From the NCBI GenBank assembly GCA_903632075.3, contig CAHIKZ030002090.1, positions 4,950,001 through 5,014,000 on the forward strand: 64,000 nt of DNA, given 5' to 3'. The notes beneath the pieces were generated by a model. That model saw only the letters and a program-made list of their open reading frames with translations, searched no databases and was not told where the DNA came from. Numbering within the stretch: position 1 is the first letter of the stretch; every line of letters begins with the position of its first letter. The translations under genes and the position numbers were made by a program. Below are positions 20,735 to 31,821 of the stretch, piece by piece. Source of the stretch: Acanthosepion pharaonis. Taxonomy: Eukaryota; Mollusca; Cephalopoda; Sepiida; Sepiidae.

Positions 20735-20871
20735 CCATTTTGGGAATTTTTGGTCTAGATAATTTGAGGAGCAAATGTAGATTTAGAGGTTATCACTTGA
20801 CGTTAAGTAGGGTCTCACTAAATATCTTATTAATCGTGTGATCAAATGTTATGTACTGGAAATCTTTTAGT

Positions 20872-20874
<3 letters not shown>

Positions 20875-20927
<53 letters not shown>
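20875..20927. repeat. (AT)n microsatellite
   Basis: AT run of about 53 bases. Confidence 0.97.
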
Positions 20928-20929
<2 letters not shown>

Positions 20930-21124
20930 CAAATGGATAAATCTAGGCAAAAAATCTAGGCATTAATTCAAATCCAAAATTAGCCCCCCAAAATATCAGT
21001 ACTTGAAAATTGCGTTGGCATGATTTGGAGTTGTGCAATTAATGTAAGGTATTCTGTATATTTTAATGTATTAAATAGCTCTGTTATTTAAAATTGAGCA
21101 CTTTTTTTTACACTACACTATAAA

Positions 21125-21125
<1 letters not shown>

Positions 21126-21180
<55 letters not shown>
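21126..21180. repeat. (AT)n microsatellite
   Basis: AT run of about 53 bases. Confidence 0.97.
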
Positions 21181-21184
<4 letters not shown>

Positions 21185-21332
21185 TTGATTTTTTAAAAAT
21201 GATCAAAAATGTTAAAAATCAAAAGAAAACAGTTATATCCATTACATCATGTTTTTGAAGATCTACAGGAAAGCCCGTCCATTCCAAACGATAACAATCT
21301 GATCATAATTTAAACAATATTCATTTATTAAT

Positions 21333-21334
21333 AC

Positions 21335-21375
<41 letters not shown>

Positions 21376-21382
21376 CGCGCGC

Positions 21383-21440
<58 letters not shown>
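21333..21440. repeat. Compound (AT)(GT)(GC)(AT) microsatellite
   Basis: AT, then GT, then a short GC run, then AT again, all alternating purine-pyrimidine. Such sequence can adopt Z-DNA or cruciform forms; that is general knowledge, not shown here. Confidence 0.95.
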
Positions 21441-21442
<2 letters not shown>

Positions 21443-21691
21443 AATATTTCTCTCACTTTTTTGTTACCATACTTTGATTTATGGCACCTTGTGTCCTCCA
21501 GATGTTTTGACTGACCTCTCAACCAGCTAATGATTATTCATTAACGTTCTAAAATTTAAAAGCCTTGATAAACCAATGATGTCTCTGCTCTTCTATATAA
21601 ACACGTGCAACAAAATAAATCCTTACATTGCCCTATATAAAGTCCCTGAGAGGACGAAATGAGTCGCCTATGAATAATTTTTCCTCTTGCC

Positions 21692-21731
<40 letters not shown>

Positions 21732-22209
21732 AATGCAAGAGGAAAAACTATTCATAGCCTGATATTTCTTATTTCCAATCAGCGTTGTTTACTATTAGCC
21801 GCAGATCGATTCGATGATTAGTTATGATAAAGAAATTCAGATGAAAGATCTGTAAAGACAAGTATCGTTGTAAAGTAAGTTTTCAAAGACAAAATAAATC
21901 CTGGCTCTCAGAGATAATTCTTTCATTTAAATCCACTCGGTTTGTTAATGAAGGCTTGAATTGATACAGTAAAATTTCGTACGAGCAAAAACAAAATGAC
22001 TTCCACCAAGATATTTAAAGAATATTAAACTTACTGCTTAATTTTAATGCGATATCACTACAATAAATAGACGATTATGTCTCTCCACATTATCCTTTAC
22101 TCCACAGTAATCCTTTCGCAAGGGTATTATTGTGAAAATAATCACAGCAGACCAATCTGTAATTTTAACTCGGGACTTTGATTCCAATTTCCACGCCGAT
22201 AACCGTTGC
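21441..22209. other. Unassigned sequence with one (AT)n run at 21695-21733
   Basis: The (AT)n run is flanked by a partial duplication in opposite sense: 'aggacgaaatgagtcgccta' ... 'tttttcctcttgc' on the left and 'gcaagaggaaaaactattca' on the right. It could be an inverted repeat. Nothing else is recognised. Confidence 0.4.
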
Positions 22210-22790
22210 ATTTGCATCCTGTCGATGTAAGAAAAAGCAAGAGAAATTAGATAATATATAAATATTATTCATAACATGTAATAATTATCAATGCTTCATA
22301 TGGGACATTCAAAAATTATTATATTTAATAAGACAAAAGAATTAATAGTCAAAGATAAATAATTGACAACGCTTCCTCTAAGACAATCAAAGACGATTAC
22401 ATTTAATACGACTAACGTAATGAAAAGTCAGTGAAATATTAAAGTACTAGACAAAAATGAATGATGATTACAACGCCATATGGACAACATTTAGTGATTA
22501 TTTCATTTAGAACGACTAATGTATTAAAAAGAAAATAGATACTAGTAAAAAAATTAATAAAGCTTAAGAATTCATCATCGAAAACATTCGAATAATATTA
22601 AATGTGATACAATAAATGCAATGAAATGTAAGAGGAAATAAATAGTAATGAAAACCTGTAATCGTCAATGATTCATCTGAAACATTCAATGACTACCACA
22701 ATTAATACGATTAATGTAATAAAAATCAAGAAAATAAGATGAAAAATAATACTGAAAATGATAGTAATAGACAATGCTTCATAACAAGAG
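22210..22790. repeat. Degenerate tandem repeat, unit about 95-115 bp, block 1
   Basis: Recurring ordered motifs: 'caatgcttcatctgaaacat', 'caaagacgattacatttaat', 'acgactaatgtaataaaa' and 'agaaaataa'. About five or six diverged units are visible. AT-rich and non-coding. Confidence 0.6.
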
Positions 22791-23429
22791 GTGGCCCTCA
22801 TAGAAAGGTTTATTCTCCAATTTGTATTTCCCTGTTATGGGCATTATCATATCCATGATATAATAACACCGTATTTCACGGACGAAACGGAATGTTTGGA
22901 AGGAAAATGAGTGACAATCATGCTTTGTTGTTAGGGAAACTTTTATACTACTAGCACATACATAAAACTATGTATACATATATACATGTGTCAATACGGA
23001 AAACAATATTTCACAACAAACCAAATTCTAAGTAGAAAGAAAAAGGAAGTGTTTTGCATATAATATAGATAAACTTCTGTGTCTGAAGAAGCCATGATTA
23101 TGGACTCCAGATACAAATGGGATGGATTCATTTATGTCACAGGAATAAAATTAAAAACACGAAGAATTTTATTTTGAAGTACTGTTTTTTTTTATTTGAA
23201 CATGAGCTATTGAAAGTTAGAGAGTTGTTTTTATCAGACAAGATGGCGGAATCTGAAAACAATCGCAATAATGAAAACTTGGGAATCCAAAATTTCAGGA
23301 TTGCGGGTCTGGATCTGTCTGGGACAAATACAGTCGGCTTGATTCCAAAATGTTATGATATGTTGGGCTACGGCCTCTAGGAGTAAAGTTGGAAAAGTGT
23401 GACAGACTGAAATTCGCATTTATCATATA
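22791..23429. other. Interruption between two blocks of a degenerate tandem repeat
   Basis: About 640 bases unlike the flanking tandem repeat. It has 'ctgaagaagccatgattatg', which loosely resembles the first half of the PLE-terminus motif but lacks the GAAAC half. It may be an insertion. No family is recognised. Confidence 0.3.
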
Positions 23430-23690
23430 GGTTACCAATGCTTCATCCTCAAAAGGAAAAAGCAAGAAAATAGGTCGAGTAAATAAACAATAATAATTGA
23501 CAATGCCTCCTCGAAAATCTTTTAAGGCTGTTATCTTTAATACGACTGATGTAAAAAAAAAAAAAAAACAGAAATATAATGACAGAAACAGTAATCAAAA
23601 AATATTAATAATGGTAAAGTCTTCATTTGAGGCATTCAAAGATGATTACATTTATAATCAGGAATATAATAAAAACAATTGAGTGATTAA
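23430..23690. repeat. Degenerate tandem repeat, block 2
   Basis: The same motifs as block 1 return: 'attgacaatgcctcctcgaa', 'tttaatacgactgatgtaa' and 'gcattcaaagatgattacat'. About two more units. Confidence 0.55.
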
Positions 23691-23734
23691 TTAGTTTAAT
23701 AAGGCTTGTCGTTATGAATAAAATCCAAAGAATT

Positions 23735-24060
23735 AGAATCTTATTGGCTCTGATGTGGTACCACCAATTCAGTCATTTTGCCACCGCCGTAAAGTGGCTT
23801 CTCTTTGGTTTTTCAGTTAATACTTTCATGGTAATTATTCGGATGAGTTCTTCGCTATGGTACCTAAATTCAAGCACAGTAATGGATTGACAACAATATC
23901 TCATCAACATACAATCGAATTGACTAGATGTAACCATAAGTTCTATGCTAACAGCTTATTTTCTCGCACTACTTGTTTATTGAACTCTCTTCATCTTTTC
24001 CAGCCAACTTTGATCTTAAAATATTTAAATGCAATATCAATCGTTAGCTACTGCCTTATT
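23735..24060 (+). mobile_element. LINE-A 3' fragment
   Basis: 'aatactttcatggtaattat' leads into VPKFKHSNGLTTISHQHTIE, then LTRCNHKFYANSLFSRTTCL and PTLILKYLNAI. These are the C-terminal LINE-A blocks in order. Truncated, no RT core. Confidence 0.75.
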
Positions 24061-24344
24061 GATAACTTTTCTTTTGTTCATGCTCCTTAATATTTTTTCT
24101 AATTCTTTCAGATCCAGTAACCCGTTGTGTCTTAGTGGCTTTACTGCCTTGTTTGGGGTAAATTCTTTTTTTTTTTTTAATATTTTCCTTATTTTCCTCA
24201 TAGATTTCTGATTTCCTCGGGTCATTAAAAGTTTTACAGCCGGAATAATTTTTATTGGTTACCCGAACTTTTACAATTTATCCCCATAAATAACAAAAAG
24301 TTATTTAGTAAATCGTCTATCGTAAGCTGTGATGCTATTATTCT

Positions 24345-24490
24345 ATTGGCCCTTCGACGTAATGTAATGGTTAACATGATGGTTTCGCTAGATCAATTCT
24401 GAATAAGTAATGAGTTAGATCCTCACTGGGTGCGCCAAACTTTAGACCTTGTGCCACATCTAAGCTACGCTTAGAAAGTACCTATTGTAA
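24345..24490 (+). mobile_element. SINE-B, tRNA-derived
   Basis: 'gtaatgtaatggttaacatg' (box A-like), then 'gttagatcctcactgggt' and 'accttgtgccacatctaagc' 'tacgcttagaaa', in the same order as 7741-7885. Confidence 0.65.
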
Positions 24491-24609
24491 ATCATGATGA
24501 TTTTTAATAAAGTTTTAATCAATTCAGTTATAACCGTTTATCCAAAAATGGAATTTACTAAACGTAACTTCATCAGGCGCAAGGTAACAACAGTGTGAAC
24601 ATCTAATGA

Positions 24610-24765
24610 AAATCACATACACCTCATAATAAAGAACAGTAAATTCTATGCTAAAATTTATCTGGCTTGTGGAACGCTCATCTGACTTCTTGCTTCCAAA
24701 TCAACTTTATTGTTCAAAAATTGAAATGCAATGTCAGTCGTTATCTTCTTCCTTAATTCCTGTTC
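24610..24765 (+). mobile_element. LINE-A 3' fragment, short
   Basis: 'agtaaattctatgctaaaat' and 'cttgtggaacgctcatctga', then 'aatgcaatgtcagtcgttat', match the LINE-A end (KFYANSF, LWNSLP, FKCNVNRYL). Confidence 0.6.
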
Positions 24766-24984
24766 TTTTATTTTTCTCTCTCCTTAATGACTTTTTTTTC
24801 TGATATTCTCTCACACCCACGAACTTAATTCGTCTTTATTGCCACTATTGGGTGAAATGATTTTTTAGAGTCTTCTGAGAAGACGATAAATGTGACACCA
24901 CAATCCGATCCGATGGTATATTGAAGGCAAGTGGAACACAGGGAAACAGTAAGAATGTATAGATGATGAATAACGGGAACAGCA

Positions 24985-25105
24985 GGTGGGAGAGATGTCG
25001 AAAACAAAAACCTTAATAAGAGCTACAATAAATAGGAAGATTTGGAGAGCCATGATTAATCACGTCCTAAAGGAGCATGGCACATAAAAGATGAAGAAGT
25101 AAACG
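24985..25105 (+). mobile_element. RTE-type LINE 3' terminus
   Basis: 'gaagatttggagagccatga' then 'cacgtcctaaaggagcatgg' translates as the RTE terminal block W-RAMI-HVLKEHGT. Only the 3' end remains. Confidence 0.6.
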
Positions 25106-25599
25106 ACATTGTTCTGTATTTCAGTATATAATAATACTTCTTTATCTTGGTTATTCTACCTATTTTTTATTCATTAAAATATAGCTTTTACATATTCGTT
25201 CCAGATAGCCATTTTTTTGTCGTGATAATAATCTGTTTCCATAAAAAAAATGAAATGGAACGAAACATTTCAACTTTAGCACTAAACATTTTTCTAGTGC
25301 TAATCCAAATTTTCATTCAACATCAAATGTGATTTCCTAGATTTCTATACTTAGACATTCTCAAGAGTTCTTACATGGACTTCTAGAGTTCATTTTGGAA
25401 CTGAATGAATGCCTTCTTTGAGGAGTTACGATACATTCTTTGAATCTAAGAAAAATGTTGACAGCTCTATTCAAGTTGTTCGGAAAAGCAAAACGAAAGA
25501 AAAAACACGCCAAATAAAAAAAAAATATTAAACTTGTTCGGAACATAATCTTTATTTTGGCAATGACAGAAGACCACTGTGTAACAAATTCTTTATATT

Positions 25600-25775
25600 A
25601 TTATTCTTCTATATGCCGTGATCCTTCAGGACGTCGGTGATAATGGTTCTCCACAACTTCCTGGTCTTTGTATTCCTTAGTAAACTTTGTCTTTTTTGCT
25701 ATGTCTTCTAATCCATTTACACACAAGCTCTCCAGGTAGGGTATGCCCAGTTTTCCTTTTATCCCCCTTGCCTCG
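25600..25775 (-). mobile_element. RTE-type LINE 3' terminus, minus strand
   Basis: The minus strand reads KTRKLWRTIITDVLKDHGI (with frame changes), the terminal RTE block. Upstream 'ggcatacctaccctggagag' fits the preceding region poorly. Confidence 0.6.
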
Positions 25776-25869
25776 AATAAACCATACTGGGAGGGCTCTT
25801 TACCAATTATTTGGTGTATCATTATTGTCCGAATCGTAAGAATGTTTGCTTTCTGACCATAAGACCCGG

Positions 25870-26255
25870 GTGAAAATATCACCATGGTCGATTTGTCAAG
25901 AAGGTGACTTCATGTTATAGGGCTGGGGCACCTTTGCAAAGTGCCTGAAAATCATACCACTGGTTGCCTCGTAAGTGAAATTGGGTAGACGGAACTATTT
26001 GAGAGCCGTCGGTGGTTGTGATAGCACGAAGTCGCAAGTCACCGAGGGTTTGAGCATGCTGGACTCATTCAGGCTGTTGATCACGCCAGACAATGCACTC
26101 GCTACCAGAAACTGTAACTAAAGTCGGCTCAGAATAGTTGCAGTATATAACACAGGTACGCTCTGTGTGTGTTGAACAAATAGAAATGGGCCTAAGCACG
26201 CGTCTGCAACAGGGATTGACTAGCAGACAGGTATCCTTGGATACGAGTGGCTATT
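25870..26255 (+). mobile_element. SINE-C
   Basis: 'catggtcgatttgtcaagaa', 'tgcaaagtgcctgaaaatca', 'agcacgaagtcgcaagtcac' 'cgagggtttgagcatgctgg' and 'tctgcaacagggattgacta' follow the same order as 3590-3965. The tRNA-like head is degraded. Confidence 0.68.
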
Positions 26256-26345
26256 TTTATTATCTATGCCCTCTTTCTGATACTAGATATGTCATTTTTG
26301 CTTCTATTTTCTCTAAAACTTCGTCATTACTCCCATCTTCATCCA
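26256..26345 (-). mobile_element. RTE-type LINE fragment, short
   Basis: The minus-strand frame reads SNDEVLEKIEAKMTYLVSER, matching the RTE block VSNDEVLERLQTRRR at 52300-52360. It directly abuts SINE-C. Confidence 0.55.
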
Positions 26346-27570
26346 GTGGTACTCCTAATATCTTTTTGTGGAACAACGTTTGTGTCATCTGTTGCAAAAA
26401 TATAGAATTATTGATAAAAAAATCAATATCTGCATTTAAATCATCAAATGCGTAGGATTTTGGTGTGTATTTCATAGGCAAATGAAAATCTTCAAATTTA
26501 CGATTTTTTTTTTTTTTTAGGCGGGTGTTAGGTCCAACATTGCCAAAACCAGAAAACCTAGTAACTTTTGCTCGTCATGTGGTTGTCGGTACCGTAGTTT
26601 TTTTTTCCTGGAAAGGTGACGATATACATTTTTGTCTATGCATGTCTTAATTTTGTTGCTGTTTATTGTTGTGTTGTATAGCCCCCTCGTTCTGGGGGGG
26701 GGGGGGGTCTTAGACGACATTGATCGCTCGATAATAAAGTTATATTCTTCTCTCTCATCAGATGATCGCTGGTTGTTTTGAATTCAGAGATAAAAGAACT
26801 TCAACAAAAGGAATTTTACTCAACTATTTTATTAAAGTCAACGTATACATCTTCTAACTATCCAGTGGGGTCGCTCTCTCACTCCTCCGGGCGTGGTGGG
26901 TGGCAGTTCCAGACACGAAAGGAAACACGTCTACATTTTTCTACAGTTAAGAAACAACTCACTGAAAAAACCTTTCTCTATCTATCATTCCCACGCTAGT
27001 TCTGCCAATCAAAATCGACGTCCGCTATTTTGTCTTGTATTTGATCTCTAAGGCCAGCCTTGGAAAGTCAGAGCAGAGATACAATTCCACGTAAAAATAA
27101 TACTCTGATAAATTACTATTTAACAGCTGCATTTTAATTTACTTTACATGTTATTTTAGTTTTTGGTTGAGGCTTTGACTTTTTCTATCTTTTGAGAGGA
27201 CGTCGAACCTTTGTTGTTAAATAATATTTTATTGGAGTAGCTCAGACTATTTCTATTTAAGTTCTTATCAGAAAAAGATTTAGAAAATATGGAATTTATA
27301 CAACTTCGGGACAGTATTCAGAAACGATTCCACTCGAGGCGGAAATCTAAAGACTTACATAGGCGAGAACATGACCAAGACTCCATTCCTTACAGTTGCG
27401 GTAAGGAATTTTAAGGTGAAACAAACTACCTTCTAAAAGTAAGACGGGAATTGAGATGGTGAAATCACGCATTTATAGAGGAGGAAAACTGTAATAGTCA
27501 GCTCCTGTTTAATGAAGTGCAAATAGTAGAAAATTGGAGAGTTTGACGTCTGAAAGAATCAGCGTATATG
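26346..27570. other. Unassigned; a possible LTR-like stretch around 26655-26775
   Basis: 'tgttgtgttgtatagccccc', a G run at 26692-26706 and 'gataataaagttat' (a polyadenylation-like AATAAA) could be part of an LTR. No partner, PBS or target duplication was found. The rest is unassigned. Confidence 0.25.
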
Positions 27571-27574
27571 CTAG

Positions 27575-27611
<37 letters not shown>

Positions 27612-27718
27612 GTCAGTCTGTTCATATCTATCTATGTCAGTCTGTTCATATCTATCTATCTATGTCAGTCTGTTCATATCTATCTATCTATCTATCTACC
27701 TATCTATCTATCTATCTT
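27571..27718. repeat. (TATC)n microsatellite with 'tgtcagtctgttcata' interruptions
   Basis: TATC units are broken three times by TGTCAGTCTGTTCATA. The same interrupter recurs in the block at 29.3-30.5 kb, linking the two loci. Confidence 0.9.
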
Positions 27719-27825
27719 TGTTTTCTTTCTTTTTTTTTGAAATCTAGTGTTTCACATTTAGAGATAAACACACATCTATCTCATTCTCTTCATATCTATA
27801 ATATTTATCTGATTATTTTTTTTGT

Positions 27826-27880
27826 AAAAAAAGCATTACTAAAGAGGTCTTCATAAGACCTCTTTAGTAATGCTTTTACA
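27826..27880. repeat. Perfect 23-bp-arm palindrome
   Basis: 27829-27851 is exactly complementary in reverse to 27855-27877, with a 3-base centre CAT. Allowing a small bulge, the stem extends through TGTAAAA / TTTTACA. Eukaryotic context and no promoter make a terminator role unsupported. Confidence 0.93.
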
Positions 27881-28625
27881 ATATCCTTAACGTTTTTACA
27901 AAAAATATATATAATAAAATCTCTATTCTATCGGGAAACATTTTTATCAGCCTAATACAAAAATAAAAACAGCTGGATTCGATCCATTTACAGCCTAATA
28001 CATGGGAACAACACATAGAGAGTGTTTTGCAATCGTTTACGAATAGTGGGAGGGGAAACCGAAGGCCAAGAGACGAAACAATGTCGGAATATCAGAGAAT
28101 AACGTGACCCACCCAAGCAGATAGCCTGACATGTCCTCTGCTTGCTCAGCATGATCTAAAAATAATTTCGTCGCTATTGAACTTCATAGAGTATTCATTA
28201 TGGGATGCTAGACGTAATCGATTGCTCTCTGAACGCCACGATGTTGCAATCTGCCAGCAACAGGAAAGAATTGAAATGGCTGGGAACATCGAGAGAAAAA
28301 GAAAAGAGATATATTGACAATGTCTCTAGTTTAGCCATCAGCGTTTAAATCTCTCTGCCTATAGATTCATCGCAGCGTGATCACATCCGCTTATATCGGA
28401 GTGATCATATCTGCCAATATCTGATAATATGAGTATTTCAAAGCTTAGCTTCGAACGATCAGTGTCGGACACCCTCCTTGAAAATTGAACTTGATTGAAT
28501 AGTAACGATCCGCTAGGCTATCTAGCTTTGTGATCTTATCAATTTATTAATCTTTTCTGAGTCTGACACAAGGTTGAAAATTGAGTACTGAGTGAGGATC
28601 AAATAGAGGTTGTCTGTCTGCTTCA
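27881..28625. other. Unassigned sequence
   Basis: No supported feature between the palindrome and the GATA/GACA block. Confidence 0.3.
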
Positions 28626-28626
28626 C

Positions 28627-28678
<52 letters not shown>

Positions 28679-28687
28679 AGTTCCTTC

Positions 28688-28730
<43 letters not shown>

Positions 28731-28756
28731 GTCTGTCTGTCTGCCTAAGTTCCTTC

Positions 28757-28787
<31 letters not shown>

Positions 28788-28894
28788 GTCTGTCTGTCTA
28801 AGTTCCTTCATTATCTATCTAGCTAGCTAGCTATATATATAGCTATATATATAGCTAGCTAGCTAGCTATCTGTCTGTCTGTCTAAGTTCCTTC

Positions 28895-28941
<47 letters not shown>

Positions 28942-29262
28942 GTCTAAGTTCCTTCATTATCTATCTAGCTAGCTATATATCTATCTATCTATCTAGCTAT
29001 CTATCTATCTGCCTGTCTGTCTGTCTATCTGTCTAAGTTCTTTCATTATCTATCTATCTAGCTAGCTGTATATCTATCTAGCTAGCTAGCTATCTATCTA
29101 TCTCTCTGTCTGTCTGTCGAAGTTCCTTCATTATCTATCTATCTATCTATCTGTCTGTCTGTCTAAGTTCCTTCATTATCTATCTATCTATCTATCTACC
29201 TATCTGTCTGTCTGTCTGTCTGTCTAAGTTCCTTCATTATCTATCTATCTATCTATATCATT
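28626..29262. repeat. GATA/GACA cassette array
   Basis: (TATC)n followed by (TGTC)n, punctuated nine times by 'aagttccttcat' (one copy with 'ctttcat') at 28678, 28747, 28800, 28885, 28946, 29035, 29120, 29165 and 29226. On the minus strand this is (GATA)n(GACA)n. Some cassettes contain an AGCT/(AT) palindromic core, e.g. 28820-28870. Confidence 0.93.
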
Positions 29263-29465
29263 CTCTTCATATCTATCAATCTATCTCAGTTTGTTCATAT
29301 TTATCTGATTATTTTAGTTCATATCTATCTATATTTTTCTATCTCAATGTGTTCATATTTATTTATGTATCTCATTCTGATCATATCTATTTATCTATCT
29401 CGGTCTGTTTATATCCATCTAGCTATCTATTTATTTCAGTCTGTTCATATCTATCTATCTACCTA

Positions 29466-29528
<63 letters not shown>

Positions 29529-29976
29529 AGGTGTGTGTGTGTGTGTGTGTAGGTGTGGGCGTGTGTATGTATCTATCTCATTCTGTTTATATCTGTCAAT
29601 TTATCTAGCTATCTTAATCTGTTCATATCTATCTATATCAGTTTGTCCATATCTATCTACTTATATATCTTTATCTATCTATCTATCTATCTATCTGTCT
29701 GTCTCAATTTGTTCATATTTATTTATCTATCTCATTCTGATCATATCTATCTATTTATCTATCTCATTCATTTCAGTCTGTTCATATCTATCTATCTCTC
29801 TCTATATATATACATATGTGTGTGTATATCTATCTTATTCGGTTCATAACTATCCTTATCATTTTGCCCATATCTATCTATCTATCTATCTATCTCAGTC
29901 TGTTTCTATATATCTATTTATCTGTCGATCTATGTATCTATCCGTTTGTTCATAACTATCCATCTCTTTCTGTTCA

Positions 29977-30019
<43 letters not shown>

Positions 30020-30545
30020 GTCAGTCTGCTCATATCTATCTATCGATCGATAGCAGTCTGTTCATATCTATCTATATATATATCTATGTATCTTTGTCAG
30101 TCTGTTTATATCTATCTATTTATATGGGACTGTTCATATCTATGCATCTATTTTAGTTTATTCCTATATACCTTAGTTTGTTCATATCTATCTATATATC
30201 TATGTATCTTTGTCAGTCTGTTTATATCTATCTACTTATATGGGTCTGTTCATATCCATGCATCTATTTTAGTTTATTCCTATATACCTCAGTTTGTTCA
30301 TATCTATCTATCTATCTCACTCCGTTCCTTAATATCTATTTATGCTGTCTTCTTTAAATATATAATCAACAGTCACATTCACTGTATACTCATGTCTGTA
30401 TAGTTTTGTTCACGCACTTCATAATTCTCTACATCTGTTTATTTGTGTCTATATCTATCACTATTTGTTCATATCTATGTATTGTAAAAGGGTTCATATC
30501 TACCTATCTATCTCACTTTGTTTATATATAGTCAATATCAGTTTG
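29263..30545. repeat. Degenerate TATC-rich block with embedded (AT)n/(GT)n
   Basis: TATC repeats alternate with 'tgttcatatctatct' and 'cagtctgttcatat'. At 29482-29575 it holds (CT), (AT) and (GT) runs. Two near-identical stretches, about 30085-30185 and 30188-30300, share 'tatctttgtcagtctgttta' and 'tagtttattcctatatacct', suggesting a recent ~110-bp duplication. Long frames rich in I, Y, L and S are repeat translations. Confidence 0.88.
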
Positions 30546-30570
30546 CTATATCTATCTACACAAACACATG

Positions 30571-30581
<11 letters not shown>

Positions 30582-30633
<52 letters not shown>
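30582..30633. repeat. (AT)n microsatellite
   Basis: AT run of about 52 bases after a short (CA)n. Confidence 0.97.
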
Positions 30634-30636
<3 letters not shown>

Positions 30637-31488
30637 TACATATCTATGTATATATTAATCTGACTGTACTTTTGTTGTCTACGTACAAACAAGATAGTGC
30701 TGGTTCTCATTGCTAAACAATGCCTCTAGTTAATGTGTGTTTGGCACTGAACCACAAAAATGGAGATAATTATTATTTCCGTTCTCTACAGAAGTGTTAA
30801 GAAATAAATGTCGGTTGTAGTGTTTGTGATATTCTGTTGCTGAAAAACAACTCGTTGTAAATCAAAACCTGTTTTTGCCAGGACAATTAATTTGCTTTTT
30901 ACGGTTTATCAACACTTACTGGTTTATTTGAATCCGAAACATATATATCGCATTGTAAGTGCAATTCCTTTTACGTGGAAATATTAACCTGTGTATTGGA
31001 TGAGTCTAGATATATTTACGGGAAGCAATTGGGATTACATTATTCTATTACCTGCACAGCACCAAACACAAAACCTACAAAATCCACAAAAGTAAAATAC
31101 AAACGATGCAAATAATAATAATAATCCTGATAACCATAACAAAACTAAACACACAATCCTAACTACCAACTCCATAACAACTACTATTTAAACACGACCA
31201 TCAAAGAGTTGCTAACAACTGGTAATGTTCATATCATCCTCATATAATTAGTACATTAACAACCTCAGCAGCTTCTGCTCATCAGAGTACGCGATTCGAA
31301 TGCGATACAGCCACCAATTATTTTGGCTGATTCTTTTCAATGTATCAAGGCTGCCTGATGCCAAGAGACAACACGGAGTTGTACAAGTTATGAATAACTA
31401 TCAAATATGGGGAAAATCTCATCCACGACCAGATTATCGTGTAGCAAATGGACAGCCAACATATTTTTAAATTAATATAAATATATAT
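30634..31488. other. Mostly unassigned; short R1-like piece near 30890-30955
   Basis: 'atttgctttttacggtttat' 'caacacttactggttta' resembles the start of repeat R1 at 40.05 and 57.2 kb. Nothing else is supported. Confidence 0.35.
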
Positions 31489-31662
31489 ATTACAGCAAAA
31501 ACATGTAAGAATCATTACACAATTGTAGTGGTGTTTCGACGCATAATAATGCGTCTACTCAGGCGATTGTAGTGTAATTCACAATCACCTGAGGAGACGC
31601 ATTGTTACGTGTTGAAACACAACTGCAATTGTGTAGCGATTCTTACATGTTTTAGTTGTAAT
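31489..31662. repeat. Long fold-back repeat (arms about 85 bp)
   Basis: The left arm from 'attacagcaaaaacatgtaa' pairs with the right arm ending 'ttacatgttttagttgtaat' along almost the whole 174 bases, at about 85% identity. The mismatches are scattered substitutions, as in an aged hairpin MITE. Confidence 0.85.
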
Positions 31663-31746
31663 ATCCTAAAATAAATAATATTGCTCTACTATGTATTGTG
31701 CCCTTTTTTTTAAATTAAATGTTACGAACTCTATTCGATCTCATCG

Positions 31747-31747
<1 letters not shown>

Positions 31748-31818
<71 letters not shown>
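31748..31818. repeat. (AT)n microsatellite
   Basis: AT run of about 70 bases. Confidence 0.97.

Positions 31819-31821
<3 letters not shown>

Larger units (their letters stand above)
18735..20752 (+). mobile_element. hAT-like non-autonomous DNA transposon with 8-bp target duplication
   Basis: GTCTAGAT occurs at 18727-18734 and again at 20753-20760, exactly flanking the element. The left end begins CAGAGTTTCTCAAAC and soon has 'gtggaaccctc'. The right end, read inward, begins CAAAAATTCCCAAAATGG and has 'ggggttccgtaac'. Short terminal repeats starting CA, a TT-C-CAAA core and an 8-bp duplication are hAT hallmarks. The ends are only loosely inverted, so the family call is inference. No transposase frame remains. 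A complete hairpin-array element is nested inside. Confidence 0.7.

Noticed and set aside
26692..26706. G run as a G-quadruplex
   Set aside because: A single G tract with no partner tracts nearby.
29347..30403. Long frames rich in I, Y, L, S
   Set aside because: Translation of TATC/AT/GT microsatellites in three frames.
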